Source of the DNA: Actinomadura luzonensis
GTDB lineage: Bacteria; Actinomycetota; Actinomycetes; Streptosporangiales; Streptosporangiaceae
Assembly: GCF_022664455.2 (NCBI RefSeq)
Contig: NZ_JAKRKC020000001.1
Location: 868,001-932,000 of the forward strand
Length of the DNA: 64,000 nt
Direction of reading: 5' to 3'
The notes below the pieces were generated by a model that saw only the letters and a program-made list of their open reading frames with translations, was not told the origin of the DNA and ran no database searches. Made by a program: the position numbers and the translations under genes. Positions 31,482-38,619 of the stretch are shown piece by piece; the first letter of the stretch is position 1; the number at the start of each line of letters is the position of its first letter.

Positions 31482-32720
31482 TCATGCGTGTCGGGAGGTG
31501 TACGCCCGCCGGACGCGCCTGACCAGGGTGAACATGACGCCCAGGGACCCGATCGCGCCGGCGGCCCCAGCGGCGGCGACGGCCGCGGCCACGGCGACGC
31601 GCCGGTCGTCCCTGACGACGACCTCGATCGGTCCTGGCCGGCCGCCGGCCAGGGGGCGGGCCGGGTCGTGGGCGGCGGCGCCGGTGGCGACCTCGGTGTG
31701 CCCGGCCAGGCGGGCGGCCTCGGACAGGGCGCGGGCGGCGTTGACGACGCCGAAGCCGGTGGAGGTGTCGTAGCCGCCGGGCGGGCGGTCGCGGGCGCTC
31801 GTGGTGAGGGCCTGGGCGACGAGCGGCGGCGACATGTGCGGATATTTCGCCTTGATGAGGGCGGCGATGCCGGACACCAGCGCGCTCGCCTGCGACGTGC
31901 CCTTCCCCACCCAGTACTCGTTGCCGGGCCCCGCCCCCATGATGTCCACGCCGGGCGCGGCCACCTGCACCGAGGAGTTCCAGTTCGAGAACGCGGCCCG
32001 GCGCAGCCGCCGGTCCGTCGCCCCCACCGAGACCACGCCCGGGAAGGCGGCCGGGTAGGAGTAGGGCGCGTAGTCGCCGCTCCGCCGGTCGCCCTCGTTG
32101 CCCGCGGCGGCCACGAGCACGACGCCCTTGGAGATGGCGTAGCCGATGGCCGCGCGCTCCTCCGAGGTCGCGAGCTCCTTGGAGATCGACATGTTGATCA
32201 CGTCCGCCCCCTCGTCGACCGCGTACCTGATGCCACGCGCCACCACGTCCTCGAAGCGCTCGGCGGTGTTGAACTCCTGGAAGCCCGGCTCCTCGTCCTC
32301 GAGGATGACCCTCACCGACAGTACGTCCGCTTCGGGCGCGACGCCGATGATCCCGCGCCTCCCGCCCGGCCCGTGGCCGTGCCCGGCGATCAGCGAGGCC
32401 ATGTACGTGCCGTGCAGCCTGCGCGGGGGCACGCCCGGCGGGTTCGCGCCGACGGTGAAGTCCCGGCCCTCCAGGACAGAGCCACTCAGGTCGCGGTGCC
32501 CCGGGTCGACGCCCGAGTCGAGCACGGCCACGGTGACGCCCGCGCCCTTGGACACCCGCCACGCCTGCGGCAGCTCCAGCGTCCTGATGACCTGCCGCTG
32601 GCCGCTCCGCACGTCGTCGGCGCGCGCCGGCGGGACGGCGAGCAGCAGCACGCCCGCCGCCGCGGCGGCGGCCACCGGTCTCAGCACGCCCGGCGCACTG
32701 CCCCCGTTCAGCACCGCCAT
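31482..32720 (-). CDS. Mycosin-like S8 subtilase (copy A)
   Basis: This 412-residue protein has a signal sequence ending near VPPARA, Asp68 in VAVLDSGVD, His103 in RRLHGTYMASLIAG, oxyanion Asn in AAAGNEG and nucleophile Ser in GKGTSQASALVSG. The C-terminal helix (VAVAAAVAAAGAAGAIGSLG) with a basic tail anchors it. It is paralogous to the copy at 29363-30526 and identical in architecture. ATG 32720 overlaps the upstream membrane-protein gene by 13 bp. Fifty-three bp separate it from the second pair downstream. Substrate unknown; partner likely the adjoining membrane protein. Confidence 0.88.
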   Translation of the reverse strand: MAVLNGGSAPGVLRPVAAAAAAGVLLLAVPPARADDVRSGQRQVIRTLELPQAWRVSKGAGVTVAVLDSGVDPGHRDLSGSVLEGRDFTVGANPPGVPPRRLHGTYMASLIAGHGHGPGGRRGIIGVAPEADVLSVRVILEDEEPGFQEFNTAERFEDVVARGIRYAVDEGADVINMSISKELATSEERAAIGYAISKGVVLVAAAGNEGDRRSGDYAPYSYPAAFPGVVSVGATDRRLRRAAFSNWNSSVQVAAPGVDIMGAGPGNEYWVGKGTSQASALVSGIAALIKAKYPHMSPPLVAQALTTSARDRPPGGYDTSTGFGVVNAARALSEAARLAGHTEVATGAAAHDPARPLAGGRPGPIEVVVRDDRRVAVAAAVAAAGAAGAIGSLGVMFTLVRRVRRAYTSRHA

Positions 32721-33424
32721 TCCTCACCGTCGCAATCGGGCATGACGGGCGTGCTGAGCGCGGCCAGCACCTCTTCCGCTAGCTCCGCGGCGAAGGCGAA
32801 CACGGTGGGGCGGGGCTCGCCGACCGCGCCGCCCGGCCGTCCGTCCACCTCGCCGGCCGTGGTCAGCACGAGGTACGGCCCCGCCTGCCGGACCGATCCC
32901 GTCTGGCGCACCGCGGGGGTGAAGCGGTCGGCGACGGTGCCGGCGAAGGCCAGCGGCCGCAGGCCGGGCACCGGCTCACCGCCCTCGGGGAAGGCGGACC
33001 TCGCGCGCGCGGCGGCCGGCTCGTCCGGCAGGACCGCCACGCCGACGGTGACGAGCACGCCCCGCAGGGCGTCGATGTAGGTGGCGCGCAGCAGCGCGCG
33101 GCAGCCGGCCCGGCGCAGGGCCTCGGCCGCGGAGGGGTCGAGGTGCTCGCAGGAGGTGTCCGGCGAGATGCCGACGCGCCGGGCGCGTTCCTCGCCGCCC
33201 TGCTCGGCGGCGTACGGCAGGCTCGCGGGGAAGACGCGGCCGGCGGGCCAGGCGCGCCAGCGCTCGGCGACCTCCCGGGTCGCGGCCGCGCGCAGCTCGG
33301 CCGCCGTGGGACCGCGGGTGAGCTCGGCCCCGGCCGTGCTGCCCGCGACCCCGGCGGCCACCGCGCAGACCAGGGTCAGCGCGGAGGCCACCACGAGGGT
33401 CGGCCAGGGCCGGGACGCGTTCAC
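32708..33424 (-). CDS. Single-pass membrane protein paired with mycosin copy A
   Basis: This 238-residue paralogue of the protein at 30520-31428 lacks that protein's long basic N-terminus. One signal-anchor helix (TLVVASALTLVCAVAAGVAG) is followed by the shared external domain ERWRAWPAGRVFP, ERARRVGISPDTSCEHL, RRAGCRALLRATYIDALR, LVTVGVAVLPDEPAA, and a C-terminal Cys pair (MPDCDGEEWRC). The four Cys could make disulfides outside the cell. GTG 33424 has AAGG 8 nt upstream; the longer open frame upstream is a shadow of moeZ. It opens the run of co-directional, overlapping genes down to 28684. Confidence 0.75.
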   Translation of the reverse strand: MNASRPWPTLVVASALTLVCAVAAGVAGSTAGAELTRGPTAAELRAAATREVAERWRAWPAGRVFPASLPYAAEQGGEERARRVGISPDTSCEHLDPSAAEALRRAGCRALLRATYIDALRGVLVTVGVAVLPDEPAAARARSAFPEGGEPVPGLRPLAFAGTVADRFTPAVRQTGSVRQAGPYLVLTTAGEVDGRPGGAVGEPRPTVFAFAAELAEEVLAALSTPVMPDCDGEEWRC

Positions 33425-33471
33425 GTCATCGACCTTAACCAGGGCGTCATGGGAACACCCCGTAGAAATGC

Positions 33472-34653
33472 CTAATAGCTGGGCAGGCTCGGGTCGATCG
33501 TCTTGACCCAGCTCAGCACGCCGCCGCCGACGTGCACGGCGTCGGAGAAGCCGGCGTTCTTGACGATCGCCAGCGCCTCGGCCGAGCGCGCGCCCGACTT
33601 GCAGTGGAGCACGATGCGCTTGTCCTGCGGCAGCTTCTCCAGGGCCGAGCCGTTGAGGAACTCGCCCTTCGGGATCAGCGTGGCGCCGGGGATCGAGACG
33701 ATCTCGTACTCGTTGGGCTCGCGGACGTCCACGAGGAAGATGTTCTCCCCGCGGTCCTGCATGTCCTTGAGCTCCTGGGCGGTGATGGTGGAGCCGCTGG
33801 CGGCCTCGGCGGCCTCGTCGGAGATCGCGCCGCAGAACGCCTCGTAGTCGTCGAGGAGCTGCGTGACCGACGGGTTCTTGCCGCACAGGACGCACTCAGG
33901 GTCCTTGCGGACCTTGACGTCGCGGTACTTCATCTCCAGGGCGTCGTAGATCATCAGCCGGCCGACCAGCGGCTCGCCGATGCCGGTGAGCAGCTTGATG
34001 GCCTCGTTGACCTGGATGGAGCCGATCGAGGCGCACAACACGCCGAGCACGCCGCCCTCGGCGCACGACGGCACCATGCCGGGAGGCGGGGGCTCCGGGT
34101 AGAGGCAGCGGTAGCAGGGGCCGTGCTCGGCCCAGAACACGCTCGCCTGGCCGTCGAAGCGGTAGATCGAGCCCCAGACGTACGGCTTGCCGAGCAGCAC
34201 CGCGGCGTCGTTCACCATGTAGCGCGTGGCGAAGTTGTCGGTGCCGTCCACGATGAGGTCGTAGCCGGAGAAGATCTCCATCACGTTCTCGGTGGTCAGC
34301 GCGGTGTTGTGGATCACGACGTCCACGAGGGGGTTGATCTCCCGGACCGAGGCGGCGGCGCTCTCGGCCTTCAGCCGGCCCACGTCGGACTGGCCGTGAA
34401 TGATCTGACGCTGCAGGTTGGACTCATCGACCACGTCGAAGTCGATGATGCCGAGGGTGCCGACGCCCGCCGCCGCGAGATACATCAGCGCGGGCGAGCC
34501 CAGGCCCCCGGCGCCGACACACAGCACCTTGGCGTTCTTCAGCCGCTTCTGCCCCGCCATGCCCACGTCGGGAATGATCAGGTGGCGCGAGTAGCGGCGC
34601 ACTTCGTCGACGGTCAGCTCGTCGGCCGGCTCGACCAGCGGTGGCAACGACAC
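33472..34653 (-). CDS. moeZ: Adenylyltransferase/sulfurtransferase MoeZ
   Basis: This 393-residue two-domain protein begins with an E1/ThiF domain: SRHLIIPDVGMAGQKRL, VGAGGLGSPALMYLAAAGVG, DFDVVDESNLQRQ, and zinc ligands CYRC and CVLC. It ends with a rhodanese domain whose active-site loop is LHCKSGARS. MoeZ adenylates the C-terminus of small sulfur carriers (MoaD, ThiS, CysO) and loads sulfur on them. It could serve the molybdopterin synthase whose MoaE is at 943-1368. The gene is monocistronic by spacing, with the hydrolase upstream on the same strand. Confidence 0.95.
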   Translation of the reverse strand: MSLPPLVEPADELTVDEVRRYSRHLIIPDVGMAGQKRLKNAKVLCVGAGGLGSPALMYLAAAGVGTLGIIDFDVVDESNLQRQIIHGQSDVGRLKAESAAASVREINPLVDVVIHNTALTTENVMEIFSGYDLIVDGTDNFATRYMVNDAAVLLGKPYVWGSIYRFDGQASVFWAEHGPCYRCLYPEPPPPGMVPSCAEGGVLGVLCASIGSIQVNEAIKLLTGIGEPLVGRLMIYDALEMKYRDVKVRKDPECVLCGKNPSVTQLLDDYEAFCGAISDEAAEAASGSTITAQELKDMQDRGENIFLVDVREPNEYEIVSIPGATLIPKGEFLNGSALEKLPQDKRIVLHCKSGARSAEALAIVKNAGFSDAVHVGGGVLSWVKTIDPSLPSY

Positions 34654-34697
34654 TTCATACGCTCCCGTTTTCAGGGGGTCTCATCTCACTGTGAAAC

Positions 34698-35597
34698 CTA
34701 GCTGGGCAGTGGGGCATTCCCCAATCGAGTCTCACCGATCAGACGGCGTGCCTCGGCCGCCACGACCTGCGGCATCTCCATCATCGCGACGTGGCCGGCG
34801 GTCGGCAGGAGCACGATCCTGACGTTCGGGAACGTGCGCCACGCCTTGCGCGCCATGGATGGGCGGACCAGCCGGTCGTGCCGGCCGTGCATGATCAGGG
34901 TGGGCGCCTTGACCTTGGCGGCCTGGCGCCACAGGTTGTCCTCGCCGCGGCGGAAGTACTCGGCGACGATGCCGCGGGCCGAGCCGATCATGGCCTCGCC
35001 GGCGTACGGGAGGTCGTCGCGGCGGCGCAGCTCCTCGATCGCGTCGCGCAGCCGCAGCGGGTGGACCGCGTCGCGGTTGGCCCAGACCATCGCCATCGAG
35101 GCGGTGATGCGCTGCTCGGCGGGGACCAGCTGCAGCTTGCTCGCCACCCACTCCCCCAGCACGGGGATCGCGGCGGCGGCCACCCGGACCGGGCCGTAGC
35201 GCGGCAGCAGGTCGGGCAGCGCGGGCGAGACGAGGGTGAGCGAGCGCACCAGGTCGGGCCGGGTCGCGGCGGCCCGGACGGCGACCGCGCCGCCCAGCGA
35301 GTTGCCGAACAGGTGGGCCGGGCCCGTGTGCTCCAGCAGGCCGGTCACGGCTCGCGCGTGCGCCGCCACGGTGTAGTCGCCGTCGTCGGGGGCGGGTGAG
35401 AAGCCGGCGCCCGGCAGGTCGAGGGCGTGGCCCCGGACGGTGTCCTTGAGCTCGTCCATGAGGTCGGTCCAGTTCGTGGCCGAACCGGCCAGGCCGTGCA
35501 CGAAGACCGCCTGCTCGGCGGGACCCTCCGGGGTGGACCGGACGTGCACCGAGCCGATCGTGCGTCCCGGCCAGTGCGGGATCGGCTCCGCAACCAT
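34698..35597 (-). CDS. Alpha/beta-hydrolase
   Basis: This 299-residue cytoplasmic hydrolase has oxyanion loop FVHGLAGSATNW, nucleophile elbow FGNSLGGAVAV, acid in MHGRHDRLVRP, and His in TAGHVAMMEMP. ATG 35597 has a perfect GGAGGACGC upstream; 17 further in-frame codons have no support. The cap region (LGEWVASKLQLVP) and the RRDDLPYAGEAM stretch resemble hydrolases annotated as lipases or hydrolytic dehalogenase-like enzymes. No substrate can be assigned. It diverges from the SH3-like gene over about 145 bp containing an inverted repeat. Confidence 0.85.
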   Translation of the reverse strand: MVAEPIPHWPGRTIGSVHVRSTPEGPAEQAVFVHGLAGSATNWTDLMDELKDTVRGHALDLPGAGFSPAPDDGDYTVAAHARAVTGLLEHTGPAHLFGNSLGGAVAVRAAATRPDLVRSLTLVSPALPDLLPRYGPVRVAAAAIPVLGEWVASKLQLVPAEQRITASMAMVWANRDAVHPLRLRDAIEELRRRDDLPYAGEAMIGSARGIVAEYFRRGEDNLWRQAAKVKAPTLIMHGRHDRLVRPSMARKAWRTFPNVRIVLLPTAGHVAMMEMPQVVAAEARRLIGETRLGNAPLPS

Positions 35598-35660
35598 GCG
35601 TCCTCCTCGCTCGTCGTCGCGGCACGTTCTCTCAACGATAACCATCACTTCCAGAAGGAC

Positions 35661-35700
35661 CCTGAAAAGGGTCAGATCGGTTTTTACCCCACTTTTCAGG
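35661..35700. repeat. Inverted repeat between divergent genes
   Basis: CCTGAAAAG (35661-35669) and CTTTTCAGG (35692-35700) are exact complements 22 bp apart, with weaker pairing of the adjacent GGGT/ACCCC. They lie midway between the divergent hydrolase and SH3-like genes and could be an operator or a structured leader. Confidence 0.5.
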
Positions 35701-35743
35701 ACACAGCGTGCGTATGTCTCAAGCAGTGACAGGGGGCTACATC

Positions 35744-36064
35744 ATGGTCACTCGCCGTATCGCCGCCGGCCTCGTCGCCGCGGTTCTCGCGGGGAGCGGG
35801 CTCGTCGTCACCGGCGCCGCCGCGCCCGCGGCCGCGGTCGCGGTGCTGGAGCGGCCGCGCTGCAAGTACCGGATCAAGCACGTCAAGACCCGGCTGAACG
35901 TCCGGGCCGCCCCGCACGGGCGGATCGTCGACAAGCTCTACCCCGGGGACGTCACCTGGGGAAGCTGCAAGAGCTTCGGCGGGTGGCGCAGGGTCCGCGG
36001 GACCGAGGTCGGACGGCGGGGGTTCTCGTTCACCCGGTACCTGAAGAAGATCGGCAGGCGGTAG
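35744..36064 (+). CDS. Secreted SH3-like (bacterial SH3) domain protein
   Basis: This 106-residue protein has a signal peptide (MVTRRIAAGLVAAVLAGSGL through about residue 31, Ala-rich cleavage region). The mature domain carries the SH3b pattern TRLNVRAAPHGRIVDKLYPGD and a final RGFSFTRYLKK strand. Two Cys (PRCKYR and GSCKSF) may pair. SH3b domains bind peptidoglycan cross-bridges or other wall components. ATG 35744 follows AGGGGG at 8 nt. The next 500 bp hold no gene, then the tandem peptide units begin. Confidence 0.8.
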   Translation: MVTRRIAAGLVAAVLAGSGLVVTGAAAPAAAVAVLERPRCKYRIKHVKTRLNVRAAPHGRIVDKLYPGDVTWGSCKSFGGWRRVRGTEVGRRGFSFTRYLKKIGRR

Positions 36065-36365
36065 CGACCCCGGCCCGAGTCGTCCCGACATGTCCAAGAG
36101 ACCGGTAAAAAGCTGACGGACGTCGTTTATGCGGGCGGCCGGCGGAAACATGTCAGCCGACGCCACGGAACGTGACTCGTCCAGTACCCACCGTTATCGG
36201 CTGGTCGTACTTGGACGCGGACAATCACTGAGGCGTTTGTCTGACTCGTCTTTATGACGACTGCCGTCCTGTGCGATTTGAGCATTCTCGCCGACGGCCA
36301 TTTCCTGATGAGGAACCCGCGACCAGGGGCCGCTTCGCGCTGCCTTCAGTGGAGCGCAGGGACAA
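36065..36365. other. Intergenic spacer before the peptide array
   Basis: I see no gene, clear promoter or strong hairpin here. A short open frame at 36254-36445 runs into the conserved leader of the first peptide unit and has no ribosome binding site or protein-like composition. Confidence 0.5.
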
Positions 36366-36575
36366 ATCGGACATTTCCGTTCATTTCATGGGATAGATCT
36401 TTAATGCAAGCAATAGGATTCTTAATACACAGCAAAATAGGGTGATTCCCGTTTGCCCGACCGCCGCCCCGGAAATGACTTGCACCGGATGACTCTTAAG
36501 CAGCCGTCCAAGACCTTTTTCAGGTACCCGGAAACGTCTAGAACGGGGCACTCGATCCTTTAGGGGGAAAACGCA
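36366..36575 (+). promoter_or_regulatory. AT-rich conserved leader of peptide unit 1
   Basis: This stretch aligns by eye with 37941-38163. Shared blocks in order are GGACATTTC (36369), GCAAGCAAT, TTCTTAAT, GCAAAATRGGG, GATTCYCGTTTG, GGAAATGAC, CCGGATGACTC, and finally TCGATCCTTTAGGGGGAA just before the ATG. It is strikingly A/T-rich for this genome. It probably contains the promoter and a structured 5' UTR. The terminal AGGGGGAA is the ribosome binding site. Confidence 0.65.
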
Positions 36576-36917
36576 ATGCCCAAGCTCAAGAGCCTTATGG
36601 CCGGCCTCGCCATCAGCACGGCGATGACCGGCGCCGCGGTCACCATGGGGACCACGGCCGCCAGCGCCACCCCGGTCTCCGCCCGCGCTTCCGTCGTCAC
36701 GGGCGACGACTGGGACGGCGACTGGGGCGGTGGCTGGGGCCACCACCACCGTCGTCACCACAGCTGCGGCCGTAGACACCACGGTGGCTGGGGCGGCGGC
36801 TGGGGTTGGGGCGGTGGTGGCTGGGGCCACCGTCGCCACGGTGCCAACAAGATCTGCATCGTCATCCGCAACCACAACCGCAACATCAACGGCCCGACCG
36901 AGGACCACAGCTGGTGA
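36576..36917 (+). CDS. Secreted Gly/Trp/His-rich peptide, paralogue 1 of 3
   Basis: This 113-residue protein has a signal peptide MPKLKSLMAGLAISTAMTGA with cleavage near SATP. The mature part is Gly, Trp, His, Arg and Asp rich (WDGDWGGGWGHHHRRHHSCG, GGWGGGWGWGGGGWGHRR) and ends in a beta-prone, Asn-alternating tail (ICIVIRNHNRNINGP). It has one Cys in the WG part, where paralogues 2 and 3 have CX5C, and one in the tail. ATG 36576 follows AGGGGGAAA. The His-rich stretch might bind metal. No family is known to me. It has its own terminator at 37094-37129. Confidence 0.75.
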   Translation: MPKLKSLMAGLAISTAMTGAAVTMGTTAASATPVSARASVVTGDDWDGDWGGGWGHHHRRHHSCGRRHHGGWGGGWGWGGGGWGHRRHGANKICIVIRNHNRNINGPTEDHSW

Positions 36918-37093
36918 CCCTGCCGTAACTCGGCGTCAGGGGTGAGGGCGTTATTCGACAATGGCCGCACGGTCCGCCAATGACGGCGGGCCACGGTCAC
37001 GGAATTACGGTTTCTCGGGCGTGGCCCGTGCTCACGGGGGCGGTTCGGGCCTGAGAAACTCCTTTCTCCTCGTCTTCCACGGCGGATCATCTT

Positions 37094-37129
37094 GAGGGCC
37101 CCGCCGGCTTAACCGCCGGCGGGGCCCTC
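37094..37129 (+). terminator. Terminator of peptide unit 1
   Basis: GAGGGCCCCGCCGGC (37094-37108), loop TTAACC, and the exact complement (37115-37129) form a 15-bp stem followed by GTCGTGCTTT. The sequence just before it resembles the region before the hairpin of unit 3. Confidence 0.85.
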
Positions 37130-37172
37130 GTCGTGCTTTCCGGACGTTGACTGTTCGTCACAAACGGGCAAA

Positions 37173-37335
37173 AGTGGACATTTCCGGTTTGCGGCCGTTG
37201 GGTCCGGATATATGTAGAAGTGCGGACGCTGGATGTGATTCCGGCCGACGCCCGCCACATTCACGGACGGCAGCGACAAAGGGGCCGAAAGGGTGTGGCG
37301 GAACGGGGCAGTCGATCCTTTAGGGGGAAGAAACA
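37173..37335 (+). promoter_or_regulatory. Leader of peptide unit 2 (shorter, diverged)
   Basis: It shares GGACATTTCCG (37176) with unit 1 and the final TCGATCCTTTAGGGGGAA with units 1 and 3. The middle is different and more G/C-rich, and the distance from motif to ATG is 160 bp instead of 207-220. A TATATG sequence near 37210 could be a -10 element. Confidence 0.5.
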
Positions 37336-37650
37336 ATGCCCAAGCTCAAGAGTATTTTCGCGGGTCTCGCCATCAGCACGGCGATGACCGGGGGCGTCGT
37401 CGCCGCGGGCGCGGCCACCACGTCGGCCGGCGCGAGCGCCGCGACCCAGGTCGGCACGCAGACCGCCGTCCAGACCGGATGGGGCTGCCACGCCCGCCGC
37501 CGCTGCGGCGGCTGGGGCGGCGGCTGGGGCTGGCGCCGGGCCGGCTGGGGCGGCTGGGGCCGTCACCACGGCAGGAGCCGCGTCCGCGTCGTCATCGTCA
37601 ACAGGAACGTCAACGTCAACGGCCACAGCGACGGCCACCACGGCCGGTGA
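37336..37650 (+). CDS. Secreted Gly/Trp/Arg-rich peptide, paralogue 2 of 3
   Basis: This 104-residue protein has a signal peptide MPKLKSIFAGLAISTAMTGG, nearly identical to paralogue 1. The mature region is Thr/Gln/Ala then GWGCHARRRCGGWGGGWGW, with two Cys in CX5C spacing, then RRAGWGGWGRHHG and a beta-prone tail VRVVIVNRNVNVNGH. It is basic. The alternating hydrophobic/Asn tail is conserved in pattern, not in exact sequence, across the three copies and suggests a surface strand or self-assembly. ATG 37336 follows AGGGGGAAG. Confidence 0.75.
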   Translation: MPKLKSIFAGLAISTAMTGGVVAAGAATTSAGASAATQVGTQTAVQTGWGCHARRRCGGWGGGWGWRRAGWGGWGRHHGRSRVRVVIVNRNVNVNGHSDGHHGR

Positions 37651-37940
37651 TGAGCCCCGGCCGGAGGTCGAGGAGGTCTGAGGGGATCTGAGGGGATCTG
37701 AGGGATCGTCCTCAGGAACCGGCGCCGGCCGCAGGCGCGAGTGCCCGTGTCCACTGGGTGGACACGGGCACTTCCACGTGTCCGGGGCCGTCAGGGCAGG
37801 TCACCGCCGCCGCACGGAGCCCTGAGGGCCCGTGCGGGCCCACCCGCCGGGCCCGGCTCCCGGCGTACGGACGACCCCGGGCGACGCCCGCACAGGCGCT
37901 CTCAGCGCGCCGCGCCCCCCCGAAGCCGACGACTTTCCAA
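37651..37940. other. Spacer after unit 2, with short direct repeats and a terminator
   Basis: AGGGGATCTG occurs twice head-to-tail at 37681-37700, with diverged copies on each side. A perfect hairpin lies at 37740-37772. No gene seen. Confidence 0.5.
37740..37772 (+). terminator. Terminator of peptide unit 2
   Basis: AGTGCCCGTGTCCA (37740-37753), loop CTGGG, and the exact complement (37759-37772) form a 14-bp stem 90 bp after the stop of paralogue 2. Confidence 0.8.
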
Positions 37941-38163
37941 ATAGGACATTTCACCATAATTCGTGGGATATCAATGCATAAACGTGTAATACAAGCAATG
38001 ACGTTCTTAATGTGTTGCAAAATGGGGCGATTCTCGTTTGTGTGCCCCTGATGTCGGAAATGACATTTACCGGATGACTCATCGGCGGTCGTCCGCAACG
38101 TTTCCTCTGGTTGATCCGGATGAAACGCGTACGGGGCAATCGATCCTTTAGGGGGAAGACACA
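37941..38163 (+). promoter_or_regulatory. AT-rich conserved leader of peptide unit 3
   Basis: It is the counterpart of 36366-36575, with the same ordered blocks: GGACATTTC at 37944, ACAAGCAATGACGTTCTTAA, TTGCAAAATGGGGCGATTC, GGAAATGACATTTACCGG, and TCGATCCTTTAGGGGGAA at the 3' end. The internal AAATGACATTT is self-complementary. Conservation of about 200 bp of non-coding DNA between paralogues argues for a regulatory role. Confidence 0.65.
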
Positions 38164-38466
38164 ATGCCCAAGCTGAAGAGTGTTATCGCGGGCCTCGCCC
38201 TGAGCACGGCGATGACCGGTGGGGCGGTCGCCGCGAGCGCCGCCACCTCCGCCGCCAACGCCAGCGCCACCACCCAGGTCGGCGCCGGCACCTCCGTCGT
38301 CGCCGGCTGGGGCTGCGGCTACCGCAGCCGCTGCGGTGGCTGGGGCTGGGGCTACGGGCGCCGTCACCACCACCACAAGCTGCGCGTCAAGGTGAAGGTC
38401 CACAACTACAACTACAACCGCAACTTCGGGAACCGTACTCACCACGACGACGACGCCACGAGGTAA
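38164..38466 (+). CDS. Secreted Gly/Trp/His-rich peptide, paralogue 3 of 3
   Basis: This 100-residue protein has a signal peptide MPKLKSVIAGLALSTAMTGG. The mature region has an Ala/Thr/Ser linker, then GWGCGYRSRCGGWGWGYGRR with the same CX5C pair as paralogue 2, four His in a row, and a beta-prone tail LRVKVKVHNYNYNRNFGN that ends in an acidic HHDDDATR. ATG 38164 follows AGGGGGAAG. Neighbouring ku is convergent. Possible roles such as an envelope structural peptide, metal binder or antimicrobial are inference only. Confidence 0.75.
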   Translation: MPKLKSVIAGLALSTAMTGGAVAASAATSAANASATTQVGAGTSVVAGWGCGYRSRCGGWGWGYGRRHHHHKLRVKVKVHNYNYNRNFGNRTHHDDDATR

Positions 38467-38548
38467 ACGCGCCGCGTGCTGACGGCAGAGGGATGAACGC
38501 CCGTCATTGATCGGGCTTCTTTCTCATCGTCTCCACGGCAATCCTCAA

Positions 38549-38584
38549 TGAGGGCTCCGCTGGCAACCGGCCAGGGGGCCCTCA
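38549..38584 (+). terminator. Imperfect terminator of peptide unit 3
   Basis: TGAGGGCTCCGCTGGC pairs with GCCAGGGGGCCCTCA across a short loop, with one mismatch and one bulge. It lies 80 bp after the peptide stop and before the convergent ku gene. The preceding TTTCTCATCGTCTCCACGGC matches the region before the unit 1 terminator. Confidence 0.65.
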
Positions 38585-38619
38585 CTGCGTTTCCGGACCG
38601 TTTCCGATTCCCTCGGGGA

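Noticed and set aside
29363..33424. Part of an ESX/type VII secretion locus
   Set aside because: Only mycosin-like proteases are present. No EccB, EccC, EccD, EccE, PE/PPE or WXG100 gene was seen in the window.
36254..36445. 63-codon ORF upstream of peptide 1
   Set aside because: It overlaps the conserved leader, has no ribosome binding site, and is not preserved in the leader of peptide 3.
36576..38466. A lanthipeptide or other modified-peptide cluster
   Set aside because: The peptides have ordinary signal peptides and no modification, protease or transport genes are adjacent. ku and an SH3-like protein flank them.
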